Shown here piece after piece: positions 7,237 through 11,413 of a stretch of 11,413 nt of DNA (position 1 is the stretch's first letter; each line of letters starts with the position of its first letter). Position numbers and translations under genes: made by a program. The notes beneath the pieces were generated by a model that saw only the letters and a list, made by a program, of their open reading frames with translations, did no database searches and had not been told where the DNA came from. The DNA lies in assembly GCA_020859745.1 (NCBI GenBank), contig JAJBVQ010000210.1, positions 1-11,413 of the forward strand, given 5' to 3'. The DNA is from Rikenellaceae bacterium (GTDB lineage: Bacteria; Bacteroidota; Bacteroidia; Bacteroidales; Rikenellaceae).

Positions 7237-9876
7237 TTACTTAAACAGCGAAGTGATCATCGCACCCATCGATACGGTGCTGGTGGCCAGGCTCATGATC
7301 TCGGCGGCGCTCATCCCCGACCCTTTCGGCGGTTTGGACGGCACGACGATCTCGCAGCCCGGCTCGACCTTCGGCCAGCGGCCGCCGCGCTTGGCGTCGG
7401 GCAGGCCGTTGGCGTAGATCACGAACGGGCGCTTCTTGGCCCGCGCCGCATATCCGCCGCCCCGGGCGATATAATCGTGGATCTTCTGCCCCTTGACATA
7501 GGTCACGGTGCAAGGGTAAAGAACCGCTCCGCTGATGGTCACTGTATTGTTGAATTTCGGCACGACCAGCTTGTCGCCGTCCTCCAGCACGAGGTTATCC
7601 AAACTCGACGGGTCTTTCAAGGCGGCCACCAGGTCGATGGCGATCGGATAATAGTCACCGACCTGCATCTTTTTCATCACGATGGTGTCTCCCGTGGCGG
7701 CCTTGCCCCGTTCCGAAAGGTCAAACAGGGTCTCCTGCCGCGCCAACCGCTCCTCGGTCAGCTGGCGTTTCAGGTAGGCTCCTTTGATATACGCCTCCGG
7801 GGTCAGCCCCCCGGCTTTGGCCACCAGGTCGCTCAGACGGTCGTTGTTGGTCGAAAGCACGTACTCGCCGTCGAAGAGGAACTCCCCTTCCGCGAAGACG
7901 CTGTTCTGCTCGCTGTAACCCGGCGAACGGCGGATATATACCTCGTCGAACGGCTGAAGGGTGAACGATGCGGTTTCGGGCGAAAGCCCCAGATCGGCCG
8001 GAATATTGAACTGGAACAGCTCCGCGATCCGGTCGGACGGCTCCGTGGATTTCGGGTTCTTGACGCGCCGGGCCACCTCGATGCGGGCCAGCGAAGCCGA
8101 CTCTTTCAGCCCGTTGGCCATCAGGATCGCGTCCTCGATGGTCATGTTGTTTCGGTACAGCAACGTCTGGGGCGTATTGACCTCGCCTTTGACGTCGATC
8201 GTGTAGCCCTCTTTCAACGAATTCACGGACGGTATGCGCACCAAATCTTCCGGCCGCAATTTCACATCCGCCACCGTCCCGTTCAGAAGTCCCTGCAAGT
8301 CTACAGCCTCCACCGTGAAAGTATAGTCGTCATTGAGCCGCACGATTTGGGTTCGGCTCATCAAGGCATCCCCCCGGATTCCTTCGGCCTTCTTGATCAA
8401 CTCTTTCAAAGAGGTCAGACTGTCGTTCAGCTCGTAATCGCCCGGCCGCCACACGGCCCCCTCGACCGTCACGCGGTTGGCGTACTGCCGGATCACCTCG
8501 CCCACGGCCACGCTGTCGCCGTCGGCCATGGCGAACTCCGCGAACTCCCCGGACGGCACGCTGTGGACACTCATCATGCGCCCCGACTTGCGGTTAACAG
8601 TGAGGTTATCTTTATAGGCCTCTCCCATGAAGCCCCCGGCGTATTGCAGCAGGTCGTCCGCCGTTTCGTTTTTCCGGAGTTCGTAAATACGCGGCCGCTT
8701 GACCTTGCCCGTCACTTTGACCAGGTTCTCGTACGGCTGCACGATGATCATGTCGTTGTCCTGCAATCCCGTGTTCACCTCCTGTTTGCCGCCGATCAGG
8801 TATTCGTAAACGTCCAGGTCGGCCACCTGTTTGCCCCCGCGGATCAGTTTGATGCTTCGCAGCGACCCGATGTCGCTCACCCCGCCCGCCTCGTACAACG
8901 CATTGAAAAGGGTAGCCAGCGACGGCAGGGTGTAAGTCCCCGGCATCGAAGCCTCGCCGATGATGTTGACTTTGATGGAACGTATATCCCCGAGCGAGAG
9001 TTTAAGATTGACAGTCCCGTTGCTGAGTCCCGACACCGTAGAAGCCAGTTTGTTGCGGATGCGGTTCTCGGCGGCTTCGACGGTCAGCCCCCCCACGTTG
9101 ATCACCCCCGCGTCCGGGACGGTGATAAAGCCGTCCGGGCTGACTTTGAGGTCGTAGTTGGCCTCCGCGCCGCCCCACAGGTCGATAAAGAGTCGGTCGC
9201 CCGCCGCCAGCACATAGTTGGCCGGCGTGGGCAGGTTATAGGTCGGGGCGAAAGTGAGGTTCCGCGCCGAAAAGATCTCCCGCCCGAAGACGCTGTTGCG
9301 CAACACCGAAGCCTGTATCCGCTTCTCCTCCCGTTTGAGCCGTTCGGCTTCGGCCGGGGTCAGCTTGCCCACCGCATCGAGCCGCGGGTCGGTAATGGTG
9401 TTCGTCCCGGTGCCCGGCACCCGGTTTTGCTGGCCCAGGGCCGTCACCGTTCCGTCCGCATTCTCGAATATCTCGCCGGTCTCGGCATCCACCAGGTTCC
9501 CCTCCTTGTCGCGGACGGTGCGTTTGCGGTAATCGTTCTGCGTCTCCTGCTGCCGGCGGTACTTGTCGCCGTTGGTGTCCACGCCGTTGTTGCGCCGGTC
9601 GTATTCGAGGTTTTTCAGGTCCGAATCCTTGCGGTTACGGTCCGTAGAGGTGGATTTGGCACCGCTCTTGCTACCTGTAGATGCGGCGTTCCCTTTGAGT
9701 TTTTCGAGCTCCCCGAGCCCTTCCAGCCCCTGTCGCAGGTCGGAATTATAGCCAGCGGCCTGCGCCTGCCGGATCATCTCCGGGGTCACTTCCCGGTTCT
9801 GGGCCGAGGCGACGGCATGCGAAGCGAAAAGGATGCCGGCGGAAAAGGCGGACGCTGCAAATATCTTGAATGTCAT
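7237..9876 (-). CDS. Large SLBB-domain polysaccharide export protein (Wza-like)
   Basis: This is an outer-membrane polysaccharide export protein of the long, multi-SLBB type common in Bacteroidetes, related to Wza. It has 879 residues against about 380 in Wza. Residues 1-26 are a signal peptide ending ASAQ with no lipobox cysteine, unlike lipoprotein Wza. Residues 60-160 are a charged, low-complexity and probably disordered segment. FGREIFSARNLTFAPTYNLP (197-216) is a motif I associate with this long family. The export domain follows (NYVLAAGDRLFIDLWGGAE, 220-238; SPDGFITVPDAG, 246-257). About six SLBB-like beta-grasp repeats then begin near 302, 387, 468, 558, 658 and 778 (for example VNIIGEASMPGTYTL; VTGKVKRPRIYEL; VEGAVWRPGDYEL). 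The last 25 residues form a possible amphipathic helix. The start at 9876 was chosen because it opens the signal peptide and lies downstream of the promoter at 9905-9898. The ATG at 9909 overlaps that promoter. It appears co-transcribed with waaA, pointing to surface-glycan assembly; the exported polymer is unknown. Confidence 0.9.
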   Translation of the reverse strand: MTFKIFAASAFSAGILFASHAVASAQNREVTPEMIRQAQAAGYNSDLRQGLEGLGELEKLKGNAASTGSKSGAKSTSTDRNRKDSDLKNLEYDRRNNGVDTNGDKYRRQQETQNDYRKRTVRDKEGNLVDAETGEIFENADGTVTALGQQNRVPGTGTNTITDPRLDAVGKLTPAEAERLKREEKRIQASVLRNSVFGREIFSARNLTFAPTYNLPTPANYVLAAGDRLFIDLWGGAEANYDLKVSPDGFITVPDAGVINVGGLTVEAAENRIRNKLASTVSGLSNGTVNLKLSLGDIRSIKVNIIGEASMPGTYTLPSLATLFNALYEAGGVSDIGSLRSIKLIRGGKQVADLDVYEYLIGGKQEVNTGLQDNDMIIVQPYENLVKVTGKVKRPRIYELRKNETADDLLQYAGGFMGEAYKDNLTVNRKSGRMMSVHSVPSGEFAEFAMADGDSVAVGEVIRQYANRVTVEGAVWRPGDYELNDSLTSLKELIKKAEGIRGDALMSRTQIVRLNDDYTFTVEAVDLQGLLNGTVADVKLRPEDLVRIPSVNSLKEGYTIDVKGEVNTPQTLLYRNNMTIEDAILMANGLKESASLARIEVARRVKNPKSTEPSDRIAELFQFNIPADLGLSPETASFTLQPFDEVYIRRSPGYSEQNSVFAEGEFLFDGEYVLSTNNDRLSDLVAKAGGLTPEAYIKGAYLKRQLTEERLARQETLFDLSERGKAATGDTIVMKKMQVGDYYPIAIDLVAALKDPSSLDNLVLEDGDKLVVPKFNNTVTISGAVLYPCTVTYVKGQKIHDYIARGGGYAARAKKRPFVIYANGLPDAKRGGRWPKVEPGCEIVVPSKPPKGSGMSAAEIMSLATSTVSMGAMITSLFK

Positions 9877-9892
9877 CGGTAATATACGCATT

Positions 9893-9924
9893 TTCGGCAA
9901 AGGTAACATTTTATACTATCTTTG
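9893..9924 (+). promoter_or_regulatory. Promoter of the DUF3575 gene
   Basis: TATCTTTG at 9917-9924 is a perfect -7 box. TTCG at 9893-9896 is a three-of-four match to TTTG at exactly 20-nt spacing. The start codon at 9945 is 21 nt downstream. This rules out the longer in-frame start at 9870, which lies upstream of the promoter. Confidence 0.7.
9898..9905 (-). promoter_or_regulatory. -7 element for the SLBB-waaA transcript
   Basis: On the minus strand this is TACCTTTG, a perfect match to TAnnTTTG, 22 nt before the SLBB start codon. The -33 region (9929-9926, TTCT) is poor, which may mean a weak or activator-dependent promoter. It faces and overlaps the plus-strand promoter of the DUF3575 gene. 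Confidence 0.6.
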
Positions 9925-9944
9925 AAGAATTAAAACAACGGTTT

Positions 9945-10511
9945 ATGCTTCGTAAAATTGTGATACTGGCCCTGTTCGCCGCCATCGGGAGCGCCCCGGC
10001 GGCCGAGGCCCAAAACACGTCGCTCAAGTGGAACGCCCTGTATTGGGTGGTCGGGGTGCCGAACATGTCGGTGGAGACCCGGCTGGGCGACAAATTCACA
10101 TTCAACGCCGACGCGGTCTATTCGCCGTGGAAGAGCGTCAAGGGGCGGCCGTTGCAGGGGTTGCAGTTGATCCCGGAGGTGCGTTTCTACCCGAAAGAGG
10201 CGTTGAAAGGTTTTTACGTGGGGGGCTATGTAGCGTACGACTCCTACAAAGTGAGCAAATGGGACCATCCCAAAACCGAAGTGCAGCACGGGATCGGGTT
10301 GGGACTCGGCCTGACCCTCGGCTGGCAGATCGACATCGCCCGGCGCTGGGGCATGGATTTCTACGTCGGCGGAGGATGGCACCTGGGCTGGTACTACGGG
10401 GTCAACACGCTGACGGGGCAGCGTTATGCGGACTGGAACCGCAGCGGCGAGTGGATCCCGTATAAAGCGGGGGTGGCGTTCGTCTACCGTTTGGGCATGG
10501 GCCGGGAATAA
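9945..10511 (+). CDS. DUF3575-family outer-membrane beta-barrel protein
   Basis: This is a predicted 188-residue outer-membrane protein. Residues 1-22 are a signal peptide (LRKIVILALFAAIGSAPAAE) with cleavage likely around Ala22-Gln23. The mature part opens with SLKWNALYWVVGVPNMSVE (26-44), the characteristic start of DUF3575 proteins in Bacteroidetes. Alternating aromatic and small residues follow in strands: FTFNADAVYSPW (51-62), LIPEVRFYP (75-83), GFYVGGYVAYDSY (89-101), GIGLGLGLTLGWQID (116-130), MDFYVGGGWHLGWYYG (137-152) and YKAGVAFVYRLGM (173-185). This suggests an eight-strand-like barrel ending in an aromatic-rich strand as needed for BAM insertion. Function is unknown for the family; some members occur near fimbrial or surface-protein genes, but no such gene is here. 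It diverges from the SLBB gene and is monocistronic, since a terminator overlaps its stop. Confidence 0.82.
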   Translation: MLRKIVILALFAAIGSAPAAEAQNTSLKWNALYWVVGVPNMSVETRLGDKFTFNADAVYSPWKSVKGRPLQGLQLIPEVRFYPKEALKGFYVGGYVAYDSYKVSKWDHPKTEVQHGIGLGLGLTLGWQIDIARRWGMDFYVGGGWHLGWYYGVNTLTGQRYADWNRSGEWIPYKAGVAFVYRLGMGRE

Positions 10512-10525
10512 TCCCGGCCTTTTTT
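10500..10525 (+). terminator. Intrinsic terminator overlapping the end of the DUF3575 gene
   Basis: GGCCGGGA (10500-10507), loop ATAA, TCCCGGCC (10512-10519), then six T (10520-10525). The stop codon TAA (10509-10511) lies in the loop and the last codons form the 5' arm. There is no T-tract on the minus side, so it should not terminate the convergent flavin reductase gene. Confidence 0.9.
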
Positions 10526-10545
10526 CTGCCTGTACCCGTTAAAAG

Positions 10546-11055
10546 CTACTCCCTGACCCACGCTCCGGTGATCCCGGCGATATACATTTTGTGGTACTCG
10601 CCTTTCACCGGGCCGTACCACTGCGCGGCCAGCGCAGGATCGGCGAAGCATTCCGCCGCGATCGTATCGGCATACAGCACTTCGCATTCCAACCCCAGCC
10701 GGGTCTCTGCGTAAAGAATGCCTCCCGTTTCAGTAAATACCGGATGCAACCCCGCTTCGGCGATCTTGTCGGTATCCCGGCCCGATTTCGAACCGGCGAT
10801 TTTATGCACGGCTTTATGCCCTTCGCCCAGGAAAGAGAGGGTGAACCGCCCGGTGCGCTCGATAAACCCGTAAGTATAACGCTCGGGCCGTACGAAGATC
10901 GTCGCCACGGGCCGGTTCCACAGGTAACCCACCCCGCCCCAGCTGGCGGTCATGGTGTTGAAATGCTCCGGCGTTCCGGAGGTGACGAGCATCCATTCGC
11001 GGCCTATAATGTCGATGGGGTTGTCTGCAATTTGCTTAGGGTCGATAGCTTTCAT
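10546..11055 (-). CDS. Flavin reductase-like FMN-binding split-barrel protein
   Basis: This 169-residue cytoplasmic protein belongs to the flavin reductase / flavoredoxin family (FMN-binding split barrel). Such proteins bind FMN and pass electrons from NAD(P)H or another donor. Visible signatures are HFNTMTASWGGVGYLWNRP (31-49), a family-type FMN-binding segment; IFVRPERYTYGFIERTGRF (53-71), which continues into TLSFLG; and SGRDTDKI (91-98). No redox cysteine pair or extra domain is present, so a partner enzyme is likely. I chose the ATG at 11055. An in-frame ATG at 11085 would add ten residues (MPFSYIRFIA) that look like translated leader. I see no clear consensus promoter upstream, and read-through from the tRNA genes is possible. 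The convergent DUF3575 stop is 34 nt away. The physiological substrate is unknown. Confidence 0.85.
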   Translation of the reverse strand: MKAIDPKQIADNPIDIIGREWMLVTSGTPEHFNTMTASWGGVGYLWNRPVATIFVRPERYTYGFIERTGRFTLSFLGEGHKAVHKIAGSKSGRDTDKIAEAGLHPVFTETGGILYAETRLGLECEVLYADTIAAECFADPALAAQWYGPVKGEYHKMYIAGITGAWVRE

Positions 11056-11122
11056 GGCAATAAATCGGATATACGAAAAAGGCACCCTATCGGAGAGATA
11101 AGATGCCCGGACTGAAAAAGTG

Positions 11123-11193
11123 TTGACCCGCTAGGACTCGAACCCAGAAAGACAGAACCAGAATCTGTAGTGTTACCATTACACCACGGGTCA
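11123..11193 (-). tRNA. trnQ: tRNA-Gln (anticodon CTG)
   Basis: The minus strand folds into a full 71-nt cloverleaf. Acceptor TGACCCG/CGGGTCA pairs at all seven positions, with T1-A72. The D-arm is GTGT/ACAC around AATGGTAA. The anticodon stem ACAGA/TCTGT encloses loop TTCTGGT, anticodon CTG. The T-arm is CTGGG/CCTAG (one G-T pair) with loop TTCGAGT. The discriminator is A73 and CCA is not encoded (CAC follows), as usual in Bacteroidetes. A T5 run follows the gene on the minus strand and may end transcription. Confidence 0.96.
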
Positions 11194-11226
11194 ATGTAAA
11201 CGCTTGCCTCCCACCGGGGGACGGTG

Positions 11227-11258
11227 CAAATTTAATGCGTCTGCGCGAAATCCGCAAA
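11227..11258 (-). promoter_or_regulatory. Promoter of tRNA-Gln(CTG)
   Basis: On the minus strand, TTTG (11258-11255, within a T6G run), exactly 20 nt, then TAAATTTG (11234-11227) is a perfect consensus promoter. The tRNA begins about 33 nt beyond the -7 box. A small inverted repeat (CACCG/CGGTG, 11212-11226) lies in the leader. Confidence 0.8.
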
Positions 11259-11276
11259 AAATTCTTCAAAAAAGTG

Positions 11277-11347
11277 TTGACCCACCAGGACTCGAACCTG
11301 GAACGACAGAACCAAAATCTGCTGTGTTACCATTACACCGTGGGTCT
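11277..11347 (-). tRNA. trnQ: tRNA-Gln (anticodon TTG)
   Basis: The minus strand folds into a 71-nt cloverleaf very similar to the neighbouring tRNA-Gln. The D-arm is GTGT/ACAC. The anticodon stem GCAGA/TCTGT (G27-T43 wobble) encloses loop TTTTGGT, anticodon TTG. The T-arm CCAGG/CCTGG is fully paired with loop TTCGAGT. The acceptor AGACCCA/TGGGTCA pairs at positions 2-71 to 7-66, but position 1-72 is A-A. The discriminator is A73 and CCA is not encoded. A T6 run follows directly. The two tRNAs read CAA and CAG codons between them. Confidence 0.95.
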
Positions 11348-11365
11348 GAACCGCTTTCGCCGGCA

Positions 11366-11397
11366 CAAATGTCGGTCTTTTTCCCCGAATCCGCAAA
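11366..11397 (-). promoter_or_regulatory. Promoter of tRNA-Gln(TTG)
   Basis: On the minus strand, TTTG (11397-11394), exactly 20 nt, then GACATTTG (11373-11366) matches the consensus except for G in place of the first T of the -7 box. The -33 region shares TTTGCGGATT with the promoter of the downstream tRNA-Gln(CTG). Confidence 0.7.
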
Positions 11398-11413
11398 TCG
11401 GCTTTCATCCCTG

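Noticed and set aside
7477..9882. 801-codon open frame on the plus strand opposite the SLBB gene
   Set aside because: It is the antisense shadow of a GC-rich gene. Its translation is rich in His, Arg, Gln and Val with no recognisable domain, while the minus strand encodes a clear export protein.
9874..9909. Longer SLBB starts at 9909 and 9891
   Set aside because: The ATG at 9909 overlaps the -7 box and the one at 9891 would be nearly leaderless. The ATG at 9876 directly opens a normal signal peptide.
1..11413. Mobile element, CRISPR array, toxin-antitoxin pair or defence system
   Set aside because: No transposase, integrase, spaced direct-repeat array, terminal repeats or defence-type domains were seen. 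The tandem tRNAs show no integrated element or attachment-site repeat.

Overview
This window looks like ordinary chromosome from a GC-rich member of the Bacteroidetes (Bacteroidota). A Rikenellaceae / Alistipes-like genome is my best guess. The evidence is: promoters of the Bacteroidetes sigma-A type (TTTG, about 20 nt, TAnnTTTG); few obvious Shine-Dalgarno sequences; tRNA genes without an encoded CCA; and family-typical proteins (long SLBB export protein, DUF3575 barrel, C-terminal SPOR protein). The coding strands are visibly GC-rich, about 60% by eye. The genus is inference.

Layout, left to right. Positions 1-1084 (minus) hold most of asnS, cut by the window edge. It diverges from holB (1199-2380, plus), the clamp-loader delta-prime subunit. 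A 129-nt gap with a direct repeat, a short inverted repeat and a weak promoter leads to thrA (2510-4954, plus), a fused aspartokinase / homoserine dehydrogenase. A perfect 13-bp hairpin separates thrA from a convergent minus-strand envelope cluster. Read in its own direction, that cluster is a large SLBB polysaccharide-export protein (9876-7237), then waaA Kdo transferase (7217-5937, 19 nt downstream), then a secreted coiled-coil/SPOR protein (5866-5024) with its own strong promoter. Divergent from the SLBB gene is a DUF3575 outer-membrane barrel protein (9945-10511, plus), ending in a terminator that overlaps its stop codon. A flavin-reductase-like protein (11055-10546, minus) and two tandem tRNA-Gln genes (CTG and TTG anticodons, minus) close the window.

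How the genes work together. The middle and right of the window are dominated by envelope functions: LPS core priming (WaaA), polysaccharide export across the outer membrane (SLBB), peptidoglycan binding (SPOR) and an outer-membrane barrel (DUF3575). The rest is housekeeping: Asn-tRNA charging, replication, Asp-family amino-acid synthesis and Gln tRNAs. I see no mobile element, CRISPR array, toxin-antitoxin pair, phage gene or defence system, and no non-coding stretch over 300 bases.

I did not find a convincing undescribed system. The most interesting signals are in the regulatory DNA: two face-to-face divergent promoter pairs, near-identical promoters with exact 20-nt spacing before the two tRNA-Gln genes, an A-A mismatch at position 1-72 of one tRNA-Gln, and terminators packed tightly against genes.
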